DNA of 64,000 nt from an uncultured SAR86 cluster bacterium (GCA_902526045.1 CABZJI010000003.1:1-64000), one strand, 5' to 3'. Counted from the stretch's first letter, positions 1 through 9,718 are shown. Notes: generated from the letters alone by a model not told the origin. Translations and numbers: made by a program.

Positions 1-2
1 GT

Positions 3-560
3 ACAGGTATAAGAGACGCATTTAATTTAGCCTGGAAAATTTATTTAGTGATAAAAAAACTGGGGCATCTGGCAATCAACGTGAATGATCCATCCGTTTC
101 TTTTGATTGGTACAACAAACATTTAGGTCTTATTCCTTCAGATAAGGTGGAACTAGGTAAAGGCTCTGGTATTTATGTGGCTCTATTTTGTAGATGTGAT
201 CTTGGTAAAAAATTAACTGATCATCATTCATTTCTTTTACAAAGTAATCTTTCATCAGACCTTAAAAGTGGATTAAATCATTGTGCTTATGAAGTTGTTG
301 AAGTTGATGACATTTTTACAGGTCATGAAGTTCTTAAAGATAAAAGTTACAAACATGAATGGGGTATAGGAAGACACTATGCAGGTAGTCAAATTTTTGA
401 CTATTGGCGATCTCCCTACGGTCACGTTCATGAACATCAAACTGATGGAGATTTATTTGATAACCAAGCAAAACCTGGAGTAATTGATATTTCAGAAGCT
501 GCAGGAATGCAATGGGGACCAGATATTACTAAGACATTTGGTAACTCTGAGGGAGTCTAA
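3..560 (+). CDS. 5'-truncated ORF: FAD-monooxygenase motif (TGIRDAFNLAWKIYLV) read in frame into a VOC / extradiol dioxygenase C-terminal-like domain (provided ORF starts at GTG 48)
   Basis: Codons 3-47 are open and in frame with the 48..560 ORF; LGHLAINV, LNHCAYEV and HVHEH resemble VOC metal-ligand positions; GRHYAGSQIFDYWRSPYGHVHEHQTDGD is typical of extradiol dioxygenase-like VOC proteins. Confidence 0.7.
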   Translation, partial: TGIRDAFNLAWKIYLVIKKLGHLAINVNDPSVSFDWYNKHLGLIPSDKVELGKGSGIYVALFCRCDLGKKLTDHHSFLLQSNLSSDLKSGLNHCAYEVVEVDDIFTGHEVLKDKSYKHEWGIGRHYAGSQIFDYWRSPYGHVHEHQTDGDLFDNQAKPGVIDISEAAGMQWGPDITKTFGNSEGV

Positions 561-573
561 TTGGATCTTAAGA

Positions 574-954
574 ATGAAATATTTAGTTTTTCTTTTATTC
601 ACACCTTTTCTTTTTTCAATGGACATGAAATTAAATTGTGAGAATGTTCAAAGTGTCCATTATGAGAAAGGAAAAAAAACAATTGACCAAGTCAGAATGA
701 TATTAATTTATGAAATAGACTTTAAAAAAAATGAAATTTTGAAATATCCTCAAAAATTTAAGCTAACACCTTTGAAATACAAAATTACTGGAAAGAGTAA
801 AAAATTTATTAAAGCTAATAAAAAAATTGCTAATTTAAATAATTCTTATGGTAACTGGAATTTGATGCTAGATATTGAAAAAGGTGAGTTAAAGGAAATA
901 TTTGATTCAGGTAAGAATAAAAGTCAAATCACATATAGATGTCTGACCTATTGA
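574..954 (+). CDS. Hypothetical secreted protein with N-terminal signal-like segment (MKYLVFLLFTPFLFS)
   Basis: In-frame ATG at 574 within ORF 484..954 gives a hydrophobic leader and avoids overlap with the upstream gene. Confidence 0.5.
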   Translation: MKYLVFLLFTPFLFSMDMKLNCENVQSVHYEKGKKTIDQVRMILIYEIDFKKNEILKYPQKFKLTPLKYKITGKSKKFIKANKKIANLNNSYGNWNLMLDIEKGELKEIFDSGKNKSQITYRCLTY

Positions 955-956
955 AT

Positions 957-1577
957 CTAATTTGTTCTAGCTGTGCCCCAATAGTTGAATCCAGCAATTC
1001 TAGGCGTACCCGGAAGGAACATAGTTTCTAAATCAACTATTTCTAATTCAGAGTTAGAAATAATTTCCGGAATATCTCTATTGATATTGCATCCTCCCAT
1101 TAATTTTTTCCAAATAGGATTTATTCTATTTTGCCATTTCTTTGTTTTGAGGTCAGGAGCAATCCCATGTTCACAAAAGAATAGAGTTCCATCATCCTTA
1201 ATGAGCCTTCTTATTTCTTTCATAGAGTCGTCTAAATTTTAAATAGAACATAAGGTATAGGTAACTAATATTGAATCAAAAGATTTTGATTTTAGGGGAA
1301 TCTCTTCAGCACCGCAGTTCATAACATCGATATTAAGATCTAATTCATAGATTCTCCTTTTTGCAATATCTGTTAATTCTTCAGCAGGGTCTAAGGCAGT
1401 TATTTTACTTATATTTGATGCATTGTAGTGAGGAAGATTCAAACCAGAACCAATTCCTATTTCAAGAACATTCCCACTTACTTTTGGGACAACTTTTCTT
1501 CTTTGGTAGTTAATTGGAGATGATCCACAAAGCAAATCAAGCACTTTAGGTAGTATTTTTTTTTCGTAAAAACTCAT
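957..1577 (-). pseudogene. Class I SAM-dependent methyltransferase interrupted by one in-frame TAA
   Basis: ORFs 1239..1577 and 957..1223 are in the same frame: ...VTYTLCSI*NLDDSMKEIRRLIKDDGTLFFCEHG...; SAM motif VLEIGIGSGLNLPHY; stop is at 1239-1241. Confidence 0.75.
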
Positions 1578-1612
1578 TATTTCAATTATATTGTATTTTT
1601 ATCTTTTTAGAG

Positions 1613-2191
1613 TTGGCTAAATTATATTTTAATTATTCATCCATGAATGCTGGTAAATCAACAGCATTGCTTCAGGCAAGCCATAATTATCAAGAAAGAG
1701 GAATGAATACATTGATAATTACTTCTAAAAAAGATGATAGAGGCGGAAAAGGAAACATCACTTCAAGAATAGGTCTTTCCAAGAAAGCTAAAGTATTTGA
1801 TGAAAATACAAATTTATTTGAACTTTTTAAGGCTGCATCAAAAGTAAAAAAAATTGCCTGTGTCTTAATAGATGAAGCTCAATTTCTAAAAAAGAAGCAA
1901 ATCAAAGAAATATCTTCAATCGTAGATGATTTTGATATTCCTGTTTTAACGTTTGGTATAAGGACGGATTTTCAGGGAAAATTATTTGAGGGAAGTAAAT
2001 TTCTTTTAGCTTGGGCAGATAACATAAAAGAAATTAAGACGATTTGCTGGTGTGGAAGAAAGGCTACAATGATTGTTAGAGTTTCTGAGGATGGAAAAAT
2101 CATTAAAAAAGGTGATCAGATTCTAATTGGCGGGAACGAAACTTATATTTCCTTGTGCAGGAAACACTTTTTTTCAAAATCGCTCAGATAA
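1613..2191 (+). CDS. tdk: Thymidine kinase (TTG start)
   Basis: FNYSSMNAGKSTALLQASHNYQERGM P-loop, LIDEAQF, C-terminal Cys residues. Confidence 0.9.
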   Translation: MAKLYFNYSSMNAGKSTALLQASHNYQERGMNTLIITSKKDDRGGKGNITSRIGLSKKAKVFDENTNLFELFKAASKVKKIACVLIDEAQFLKKKQIKEISSIVDDFDIPVLTFGIRTDFQGKLFEGSKFLLAWADNIKEIKTICWCGRKATMIVRVSEDGKIIKKGDQILIGGNETYISLCRKHFFSKSLR

Positions 2192-2199
2192 AATTATTT

Positions 2200-2976
2200 A
2201 TGTCAAAGATCAGAATATTCTCATATTTACCAAATCCAAGAGTCTGGAAGGCTGTTATTACTGGAAAATTATGTAATGTTGAAGTCGAGGTTATTGGCGA
2301 TAAACCCAGAAATCTTCCTAACTGGCTTTGGGATTATGATGCAAGAATTTTAGAAGAAGAGGAAAAACAAAATAGCCCTCATAAATTAGAAGGCAAAAGA
2401 GGCTTCACCGGCAATCTCTTTAAAACATCCGAATTTCTAAATCAACATCCCTTCGGAACTGTACCTGCTGCTTTTGTTGGAGATAATAAAATAGGAGTTT
2501 TTGAATCCAACAGTATTATGAGAGCAGTATCTAGAATGAGCTCTTTAACAGAATTATACGGGGGCAATGATTCTTCATTAACTTCCAGGATTGATAGTTT
2601 TTTAGATGCCAATCTAGTTTTTTCAAGAGAACATCAAGTTTATATTTTATCGATTGAAAATTTGAATTCTTACACTTATGACAGAATGAAATCTGCATAC
2701 GAATTTTATTTAGACGGAATAGAACTTTCTTTATCTAATAATAAATATATTGCCGGTGACAAGCTATCCCTCGCAGATATTTCATTTGTCTGTGATTTTT
2801 CTCAATTCTTGCGAGAGGGTCATTATGTGGAGTCACTTGCTGAACAGGGTTTTAAAATAATCTCAAAAAATATAAAAATTTCACACCCCAAGACTGTTCA
2901 TCACTTGATAGAGCTATCAGAAAGAAATGAATTTTCATCTGTTATGGGATCTTATTTAGAGTGGTTTAAAAAATAG
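2200..2976 (+). CDS. Glutathione S-transferase family protein
   Basis: In-frame ATG 2200; GST-like C-terminal motif YIAGDKLSLADISFVCDF. Confidence 0.75.
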   Translation: MSKIRIFSYLPNPRVWKAVITGKLCNVEVEVIGDKPRNLPNWLWDYDARILEEEEKQNSPHKLEGKRGFTGNLFKTSEFLNQHPFGTVPAAFVGDNKIGVFESNSIMRAVSRMSSLTELYGGNDSSLTSRIDSFLDANLVFSREHQVYILSIENLNSYTYDRMKSAYEFYLDGIELSLSNNKYIAGDKLSLADISFVCDFSQFLREGHYVESLAEQGFKIISKNIKISHPKTVHHLIELSERNEFSSVMGSYLEWFKK

Positions 2977-2977
2977 G

Positions 2978-4426
2978 TTACTCAAATCCAGGCGGGATTC
3001 TAAAACCTCCTCGAATATCTCTAATCATTTTTGATACTTCGATACAGGTTAAATCATGAAGATGGGGACCTATGACTTGGAGATTAACCGGTAAACCCTC
3101 TTTTGTTAATCCAATCGGCACACTTGTACTTGGAAGGTTTGCCATCACAACAGGGCCAGCCCATATAGTAGTATGCCAGTATTGTTTTTCTTTCCCGTTT
3201 ACAGTAATTGTTCTGTCAATTAACGGAGCATGATTATGTTTAATCGCTGGAACTGCGCATACAGGAGACAGCATCACATCGTATTCATTAAAAAACCTCT
3301 GCCATTTCTGTTTAATGAAATGTCTTCTAGCATTATTAACAACATAATCACGAGCTCTCAATGAAGTACCTCTCGCTATTTTGGCTAGCTCAGAAAAATC
3401 TTCATCTTTTAGATCCAGGGCAAGCATGTCTATAGATGCAAGAGTCTCTTTATCACCCCCCGCCGACATAACTGGATGGACAAGCTTACTGTAGATATCA
3501 TCAACTTGATCAAAGGTAAATGGGGGAGAGACCATCTCAACTTTCGCTCCAGCTGATCTCAAATCTTCAGCGGTCTCGTCTATGAGATTTCTTATTTGTT
3601 CATCAATTTCTGCTGATTTCTCTTCAGGCCAAACTGCGACTTTCAATTTCTTGACATCATTAATTTTAGGTTCAGGTAACTTTATGCTCCATGCAATACT
3701 ATCTTGAGCTTGAGGGGCAGCTAAAACCTTCATTGCAACCTCAAGATCTTCTGGACTCCTAGCTAGAGGCCCTGCAACTGACAAGCCATTTCCGGTGAGA
3801 ATAAATCCTGGTGGTGGAGGCAAATGTCCTACCTCTGAGACGATATTATAAGTAGGTTTATGGCCATAAACTCCACAAAAATGAGCAGGAGTTCTGATTG
3901 ATCCACCTATATCTGACCCTAACTCTAAAGGAGACATTCCAGATGCAAGAGATGCAGCAGATCCCCCAGATGAACCCCCAGGAGTCCTTTCTAAATCCCA
4001 TGGGTTATTAGATGTCCCATAAATTTCATTGTAACTTTGAATATCCGCGGAATGATAAGGAACATTTGTTTTTCCAAAAATGATAGCTCCAGCATTAACT
4101 AAATGTTGAACCGCTTCTGCATTCTTGCTTGGAATATTATTTTTCCAATCTGGATCGCCTCCAGTAGAAACTAAACCTTCGACTTCATAAGCATCTTTTA
4201 TGGTCATTGGTATTCCATGCAAAGGACCAGACGATTTTCCTTGCATGGTAAGTTCGTCAGCTTTTTTAGCTTTTTCCATAGCTCTATCAGCATCGAGTGC
4301 TACTACTGCATTAATTTGTGGATTTTTATCGTTGATTCTCTTTAGCAGGCTGTCTAATATTTCTACTGAAGAAATTTCTTTTTTTTGAATTAACTTTACT
4401 AATTCAGTTACAGTTTTATAAATCAT
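2978..4426 (-). CDS. Amidase (amidase signature family)
   Basis: GPLHGIPMTIKDAYEVEG, GKTNVPYHSADIQSYNEIYGTSNNPWDLERTPGGSSGGSAASLASGMSPLELGSDIGGSIR. Confidence 0.93.
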   Translation of the reverse strand: MIYKTVTELVKLIQKKEISSVEILDSLLKRINDKNPQINAVVALDADRAMEKAKKADELTMQGKSSGPLHGIPMTIKDAYEVEGLVSTGGDPDWKNNIPSKNAEAVQHLVNAGAIIFGKTNVPYHSADIQSYNEIYGTSNNPWDLERTPGGSSGGSAASLASGMSPLELGSDIGGSIRTPAHFCGVYGHKPTYNIVSEVGHLPPPPGFILTGNGLSVAGPLARSPEDLEVAMKVLAAPQAQDSIAWSIKLPEPKINDVKKLKVAVWPEEKSAEIDEQIRNLIDETAEDLRSAGAKVEMVSPPFTFDQVDDIYSKLVHPVMSAGGDKETLASIDMLALDLKDEDFSELAKIARGTSLRARDYVVNNARRHFIKQKWQRFFNEYDVMLSPVCAVPAIKHNHAPLIDRTITVNGKEKQYWHTTIWAGPVVMANLPSTSVPIGLTKEGLPVNLQVIGPHLHDLTCIEVSKMIRDIRGGFRIPPGFE

Positions 4427-4510
4427 TGAATCTCCCAATATTCATTGAAATGAATTTTTATCATATTGATTATTCATTTTCTTTATGTCAATTTATCTTT
4501 GAGGTTTTTT

Positions 4511-5557
4511 ATGGAAGAAAGAATTAGAGCAGCTTGGCAAGGAAGAATTTCAGGATGTCTATTGGGCAAACCGTTGGAGATGTTGTCAATGAGAGAAGGG
4601 TTTGATTCATTACAAAAATATTTAAAAGAGGCAAAATCCTTACCTTTAAGAGATTATGTAAACTATGTCGAAAACTCTAACATTAGAGGCGTTGCTCTCC
4701 AATGTTGTAAAAACCGAATATCTAAAGCTGAAATTGATGATGATATTACTTACACAGTTCTAGCATTGATGATGCTTGAAGAATATGGACTTGATTTAAC
4801 AACAGATGATGTAGCCCGATCATGGATAAACATGCTTCCTGCTGGCGCCACTTTTACTGCTGAAAGAGAGGCGTATATAACAATTCTTGAAAATATGAAT
4901 TTTAGCTATCAATTTGGAGGTGAAAGAGATTTTGATCTCAATATAGCAAGCGATAATAAATTTAATGATTGGATCGGAGCTCAAATAAGAATAGATATGT
5001 ATGGGTGGACTCTTCCAGGGAAACCTGACGAAGCTGCTCAACTTGCGAGAACTGATGCAAAGTTATCTCATAGAGGATGTGCAGTTGAATGCTCAGCATT
5101 TATTGCAGCTTTGGCAGCAACTATTCCTTCCGTTGACGGAAGAAAAAAAGCTGTGGCAGAAGCTCTAAAACTTATTGATAAAAACTCATCTGCATTTGAT
5201 GCAGTTCAGATTGGTATAAAAAATACTAATAAGGAAATTAATGATATTTTAAAAAAATATAAAAGCATGTCACCTGTTCATAGTTTAAATAATTTAGCCG
5301 TCGTTATTTGGGCATTTCTTAGTTTTTCAGAATCTTTTGATCAAGCTGTTGGAGAAGCTGTAGCAGCAGGATGGGATACAGATTGTAATGGTGCAACTGT
5401 AGGAGGTTTGATTGGTCTTGCTGATTGTAATGTTCCTGAAAAATGGCATTCACCATGGAATGGTAAAGTTAATACAGCCATTGCAGGTTTAGGAGAGCTT
5501 AGACTTGAAGATTTAGTCCAAAGAACTATAAGAGTTACAGAAAAGTTCCATAATTAG
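4511..5557 (+). CDS. ADP-ribosylglycohydrolase family protein
   Basis: GRISGCLLGKPLE, AEIDDDITYT, VGEAVAAGWDTDCNGATVGGLIG. Confidence 0.88.
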   Translation: MEERIRAAWQGRISGCLLGKPLEMLSMREGFDSLQKYLKEAKSLPLRDYVNYVENSNIRGVALQCCKNRISKAEIDDDITYTVLALMMLEEYGLDLTTDDVARSWINMLPAGATFTAEREAYITILENMNFSYQFGGERDFDLNIASDNKFNDWIGAQIRIDMYGWTLPGKPDEAAQLARTDAKLSHRGCAVECSAFIAALAATIPSVDGRKKAVAEALKLIDKNSSAFDAVQIGIKNTNKEINDILKKYKSMSPVHSLNNLAVVIWAFLSFSESFDQAVGEAVAAGWDTDCNGATVGGLIGLADCNVPEKWHSPWNGKVNTAIAGLGELRLEDLVQRTIRVTEKFHN

Positions 5558-5559
5558 AT

Positions 5560-6468
5560 ATGGCAAAAGTGATTGTTTTTGGCGGTATAAACATGGATTT
5601 ATTTGCCTACATTCCGAGATCTACTCGCCAAGGAGAAACTATCACCGCATCATCCATTGAATTCTACTTAGGAGGCAAGGGAGCTAATCAAGCAGTCGCA
5701 GCAGCAAGGCTAGGAGCTGAAGTAGCCTTTGTTGGAACTGTCGGAAATGATGAATTTGGAGAGAAGTTAATTAAAATGATTTCATCTGAAAGTATCGATA
5801 CTTCTCTTATAAATTCTAAAGCAGGACAAACCGGTACTGCGTTGATAAACGTACTAGAAAACTCTAACAATGAAGTAATTTCATATCCTGGAGCAAATAA
5901 ATTTACTAAAGATACGTTTATAAATGAAAGTTTTTTATCTGAAGCCAAAATTATTATTAGTCAAATGGAAGTTAATGAGGAAGAAACATTTAATTTATTT
6001 AAAAGGGCAAAAAAAAATAATTGCACAACTATTTTAAATCTTGCACCTTATAAAAAAATCAGCACGCAGATACTTACATTTACAGACATCTTAATAGTTA
6101 ATGAAACAGAATTTTCAGAGCTGTCTGGGATTGAGCTCAGTTTGATTAATGAAGATTTAAACATAGATCCTATCAACTCTCTTAAATTATTAAAATCTAT
6201 TGATTTAATTGTTACGTTAGGAAAAAGGGGTATCTTGATATTTTCTAATGGGAATAAAACCTTTATAGCCGGAGAAAAGGTTAATGCTATTGATACTGTC
6301 GGAGCAGGCGACTGCTTTGTGGGCGCACTTGGCTATGGGATTTTAAATGGTAAAGATTTATTGACTGCTAGTAAGTTGGCAAATAAAGCTGCTAGTGTTT
6401 CAGTAACCAAAAAAGGTGCTGCCGCCTCAATGCCTTTTTTAAAAGATATACATGATTTAAATTATTGA
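5560..6468 (+). CDS. Ribokinase / PfkB-family carbohydrate kinase
   Basis: GGINMDLFAYIP, GGKGANQAVAAARLGAEVAFVGTVGNDEFG, DTVGAGDCFVGALG. Confidence 0.92.
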   Translation: MAKVIVFGGINMDLFAYIPRSTRQGETITASSIEFYLGGKGANQAVAAARLGAEVAFVGTVGNDEFGEKLIKMISSESIDTSLINSKAGQTGTALINVLENSNNEVISYPGANKFTKDTFINESFLSEAKIIISQMEVNEEETFNLFKRAKKNNCTTILNLAPYKKISTQILTFTDILIVNETEFSELSGIELSLINEDLNIDPINSLKLLKSIDLIVTLGKRGILIFSNGNKTFIAGEKVNAIDTVGAGDCFVGALGYGILNGKDLLTASKLANKAASVSVTKKGAAASMPFLKDIHDLNY

Positions 6469-6480
6469 GAGGAAAAAAAT

Positions 6481-6870
6481 ATGTTTAGTCATATCATGGT
6501 AGGAGCAAACGATATAGAGAAATCAAAGTTGTTTTACGATAAAGTTCTTGGTGTTTTAGGCGCCGATGAAGGAACATTTTTTCCAAACTTAACTGGTCAA
6601 AAAAGATATTTTTATTTCTTAGAAGGAATGACCTTTTGTATTACTGAACCTATAAATAATAAGCCAGCTACTTCAGCAAATGGATCCACTATTGGTTTTA
6701 ATATTAAAAATGAAGCCACGGGTGATGAATGGCATAAAGCTGGAGTAGAGTATGGAGGAGAATCAATTGAAGATCCTCCCGGAATAAGACAATACGATGA
6801 GATTAAAATTTATTTAGCTTATTTAAGGGATCCTTCAGGGAATAAACTATGTGCAATTAAAAGGCTATAA
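6481..6870 (+). CDS. VOC family (glyoxalase-like) protein
   Basis: MFSHIMVGANDIEKSKLFYDKVLGVLG ... YLRDPSGNKLCAIKRL. Confidence 0.85.
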   Translation: MFSHIMVGANDIEKSKLFYDKVLGVLGADEGTFFPNLTGQKRYFYFLEGMTFCITEPINNKPATSANGSTIGFNIKNEATGDEWHKAGVEYGGESIEDPPGIRQYDEIKIYLAYLRDPSGNKLCAIKRL

Positions 6871-6969
6871 GTAATTTAATTGTAAAAACTTATACCGAGT
6901 GTGTTTATATAAATTCTGGATCTATAAAAGTTGTACTAAACAATCAAAATTTTTTTCTATGCTGTTTTT

Positions 6970-7719
6970 ATGAAAAATAATTTATTTAAATTAGTTTTAC
7001 TTTTCCTGTTTGTAAGTTGCTCTGATAAAGGATCTGTAAACAAAGACAAAGAAATAAATTTAGAACAACTAGAATTAGCTAATGATGTTTTTGAAGCTGG
7101 CTTAAAATTGATGGCAATGCCTAATGGTCTTCACGACTTGGAGGTTAAGGATGATAAACAGAAAACTTTATTTATCTCGGTCCATGGCAATAGTAGTAGG
7201 GGATATGAATGGATATATCCTCTCCAAGTTATCAATACCGAGACAAATTTAATCACTTTTTTTAGATGGGATGATAGTGCTTGTGTTAATCCTTCTGTTA
7301 ATTTTCTCGATGACCTGATACAAGATAAATTGAGGATCCATAAGAATATCCAAAAAGTAATTTTATTTGGCCATAGTTATGGTGGATTGCTGGTTGCATC
7401 TTTTATGGGTCAATGGACAGGTGAATTACCTTTGGAAGTCCATACAATTGCAGCTCCACTAAAGGGTCTAGGAAGTCTATCGGTTGTATGCAATTATAAA
7501 GCACCTGAGCAAGTACCAAAAAAATCTTCTCTTTTTGAATGGAGAACAATTCATAAATTGGATGGTGCTTTTCAGGATCTAAATTATGATCCTCAAAACG
7601 TTGAGATTAAAGGAAGCTATGTTACAAGACTTCCTGAAAAGTATAAAAATAATAAATTGGGACATAATTGGTCCATAAGCTGGGTAGCAGATAATTTTAA
7701 GAGGGATATAAAGAGATGA
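6970..7719 (+). CDS. Lipoprotein with alpha/beta-hydrolase-like fold
   Basis: LLFLFVSCS lipobox; SVHGNSSRGYEW and ILFGHSYGGLLVAS nucleophile elbow. Confidence 0.7.
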   Translation: MKNNLFKLVLLFLFVSCSDKGSVNKDKEINLEQLELANDVFEAGLKLMAMPNGLHDLEVKDDKQKTLFISVHGNSSRGYEWIYPLQVINTETNLITFFRWDDSACVNPSVNFLDDLIQDKLRIHKNIQKVILFGHSYGGLLVASFMGQWTGELPLEVHTIAAPLKGLGSLSVVCNYKAPEQVPKKSSLFEWRTIHKLDGAFQDLNYDPQNVEIKGSYVTRLPEKYKNNKLGHNWSISWVADNFKRDIKR

Positions 7720-8372
7720 ATTTATTAGCTGGAGCGACAGGATTTTTAGGAAATGAAATTCTATATGAATTGGGTCTTTTGCAGGATCAGACCTTGGTCT
7801 TAACTCGAAGAAAGATAGATACCTTACCAATGAACACTGATCAAATGATTATTGATTTTAATAAAATTTCAGAATTAGAACTTCCACAAATAGATCATGT
7901 CTTTCTTTCTATAGGATTTCCACTTTTCTTTCACAATGTAATGGGGATCATGAATAAAAACCTTAAGAAAGATTTATTTCTGGTAGATTTAAGTTATCAA
8001 CTTGAAATAGCAAAAAAGGCGAAAGAAACCGGAGCTAAAAATATATCAATAATTTCAGCTGTCGGCGCTAATCCTAACTCGTGGAATTATTATTTAAAAA
8101 TTAAAGGAATGGTTGAGAAAGAATTAATTAATATTGGATTTGATAGTACAAATATATTTCAGCCCGGACACTTGAGAGGGAATAAATATCGATTTGATAT
8201 TCTTTTAGCCGATATGGCTTCAATATTTTGTGACCCTTTTTTACTCGGACCACTTACAAAATTTAGGAGCATCTCAGCTAAAGCTGTTGCAAAGCATGTG
8301 GTAAATAATTCTTTGAAAAGTGAACCTGGAACTAATTACTTTGATTTTATAGATTTCCAACCTTGGAGATAA
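7716..8372 (+). CDS. NAD(P)-binding Rossmann-fold (NAD-epimerase/NmrA-like) protein
   Basis: LLAGATGFLGNEILYEL dinucleotide-binding motif; SAVGANPNSWNYYLKIKGMVEKEL. Confidence 0.8.
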   Translation: MNLLAGATGFLGNEILYELGLLQDQTLVLTRRKIDTLPMNTDQMIIDFNKISELELPQIDHVFLSIGFPLFFHNVMGIMNKNLKKDLFLVDLSYQLEIAKKAKETGAKNISIISAVGANPNSWNYYLKIKGMVEKELINIGFDSTNIFQPGHLRGNKYRFDILLADMASIFCDPFLLGPLTKFRSISAKAVAKHVVNNSLKSEPGTNYFDFIDFQPWR

Positions 8373-8373
8373 T

Positions 8374-8739
8374 ATGCAAAAAAATATATTCAATGAAGAT
8401 ATTGAAGAATGTTGTACAAATCCTATAACGGGTTTCTATAGAGACGGATTTTGCAATACAGATAAATTAGATTTTGGAACGCACACTGTTTGTACGTTAA
8501 TAACAAATGATTTTTTAGAATTTTCAAAAAGTATGGGAAACGATTTATCTACTCCAAGGCCAGAATTTGATTTCCCAGGTTTAAAAGAAGGCGATAAGTG
8601 GTGTGTTTGTGCAAATAGATGGCTTGAAGCTTACGAAAATGGTAAAGCACCTATGGTCTATTTGAGAAAAAGTCATCTAAAATCTATTTCAATAATTGAC
8701 ATAGAGATTTTAAAAAAATATGCAATTGACCTTGAGTAA
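8374..8739 (+). CDS. DUF2237 family protein
   Basis: NPITGFYRDGFCNT, HTVCTLITNDFLEFSKSMGNDLSTPRPEFDFPGLKEGDKWCVCANRW. Confidence 0.85.
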   Translation: MQKNIFNEDIEECCTNPITGFYRDGFCNTDKLDFGTHTVCTLITNDFLEFSKSMGNDLSTPRPEFDFPGLKEGDKWCVCANRWLEAYENGKAPMVYLRKSHLKSISIIDIEILKKYAIDLE

Positions 8740-8757
8740 ACTTAATTTAAAAAGCTC

Positions 8758-8931
8758 ATGAATGAGAAATTATTAGAGATATTAGTTTGTCCTCTTACTA
8801 GGGGTAAATTAATTTTAAGAAATGATGAGCTTATCAGCAAAGAAGCTAAACTTGCTTATCCAATTCGAGATGGAATACCCATTTTGATTATAAGTGAAGC
8901 AAGAAGTATTTCAGATGAAGATATAAAATAA
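8758..8931 (+). CDS. Trm112-family small protein, 57 aa, absent from supplied ORF track
   Basis: [65 protein letters not shown] and [11 protein letters not shown] are family hallmarks. Confidence 0.88.
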   Translation: MNEKLLEILVCPLTRGKLILRNDELISKEAKLAYPIRDGIPILIISEARSISDEDIK

Positions 8932-9087
8932 TTATTTCATCTTGATCATATATATTTAAATAAATACATCAAAAATAATCTTTTAGTGATCATTTCATCT
9001 AACAAAAGATTAGGGTACAAAAATCTTTTTCCTCCTAGTAAATTTTTTCATCGATCTGAAACTCATATAGAATAGGCAAACCAAAAA

Positions 9088-9179
9088 GGAGGGGTGGCAG
9101 AGTCTGGTTGAATGCACTGGTCTTGAAAACCAGCAGGTCAGAAATGGCCTCGTGGGTTCGAATCCCACCCCCTCCGCCA
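9088..9179 (+). tRNA. tRNA-Ser(UGA), encoded CCA
   Basis: GGAGGGG...CCCCTCC acceptor stem, anticodon stem-loop CTGGT-CTTGAAA-ACCAG, long variable arm, GGTTCGAATCC T-loop. Confidence 0.96.
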
Positions 9180-9187
9180 TATTTAAA

Positions 9188-9718
9188 ATGAATATATGTG
9201 TCTTTCTCGGATCATCACTAGGTAAAGAATCCATCTATGCCAAAATAGCCTTTGAACTAGGCAAACAAATTGCAATTAAAAATCATAAGCTTGTTTATGG
9301 TGGCGGAGGAATAGGTTTAATGAACGAACTAGCAAACGGTTGTCTTTCTGCAGGAGGCGAAGTTTATGGTGTCATCACTGAAAGATTAATTGATATGGAG
9401 GCTGGTCATGAGGGAATCCAGGAATTAATAATTGTAAAAACAATGCATGAAAGAAAGAAACTCATGTCTGAGGCTGCTGATTGCTTCATTTTATTGCCTG
9501 GCGGAGTTGGTTCATATGAGGAAATATTTGAAATCATGGCATGGAATCAATTAAAAATAATAAATAAACCCCTTTATGTGTTAAATACGAATGGTTTTTA
9601 TAATTCTTTAAAGCTATTTCTTGAGCACGCCAAGGACGAAGGGTTTTTCAGTGGAAAAACATTTGAAATGTTTAATTTATATGATTCTATTGATGACATT
9701 TTGTCTAAAATTAATTGA
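9188..9718 (+). CDS. LOG family (TIGR00730 Rossmann fold) protein
   Basis: CVFLGSS, YGGGGIGLMNELANG, ILLPGGVGSYEEIFEIMAWNQL; ATG at 9188, so the supplied 9152 start lies inside the tRNA. Confidence 0.92.
   Translation: MNICVFLGSSLGKESIYAKIAFELGKQIAIKNHKLVYGGGGIGLMNELANGCLSAGGEVYGVITERLIDMEAGHEGIQELIIVKTMHERKKLMSEAADCFILLPGGVGSYEEIFEIMAWNQLKIINKPLYVLNTNGFYNSLKLFLEHAKDEGFFSGKTFEMFNLYDSIDDILSKIN

Noticed and set aside
484-573. 5' part of ORF 484..954
   Set aside because: Overlaps the VOC gene out of frame; ATG 574 gives a signal-like start.
985-1242. Plus-strand 85-aa ORF
   Set aside because: Antisense to the conserved methyltransferase coding sequence.
9152-9187. N-terminal extension MGSNPTPSAIFK of the LOG protein ORF
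   Set aside because: Lies inside the tRNA-Ser 3' end; the real start is ATG 9188.
9010-9234. Minus-strand ORF MAEGVGFEPTRPFLTCWFSRPVHSTRLCHPS
   Set aside because: Antisense translation of the tRNA-Ser gene; EGVGFEPTRP is a well-known spurious protein motif from this tRNA.
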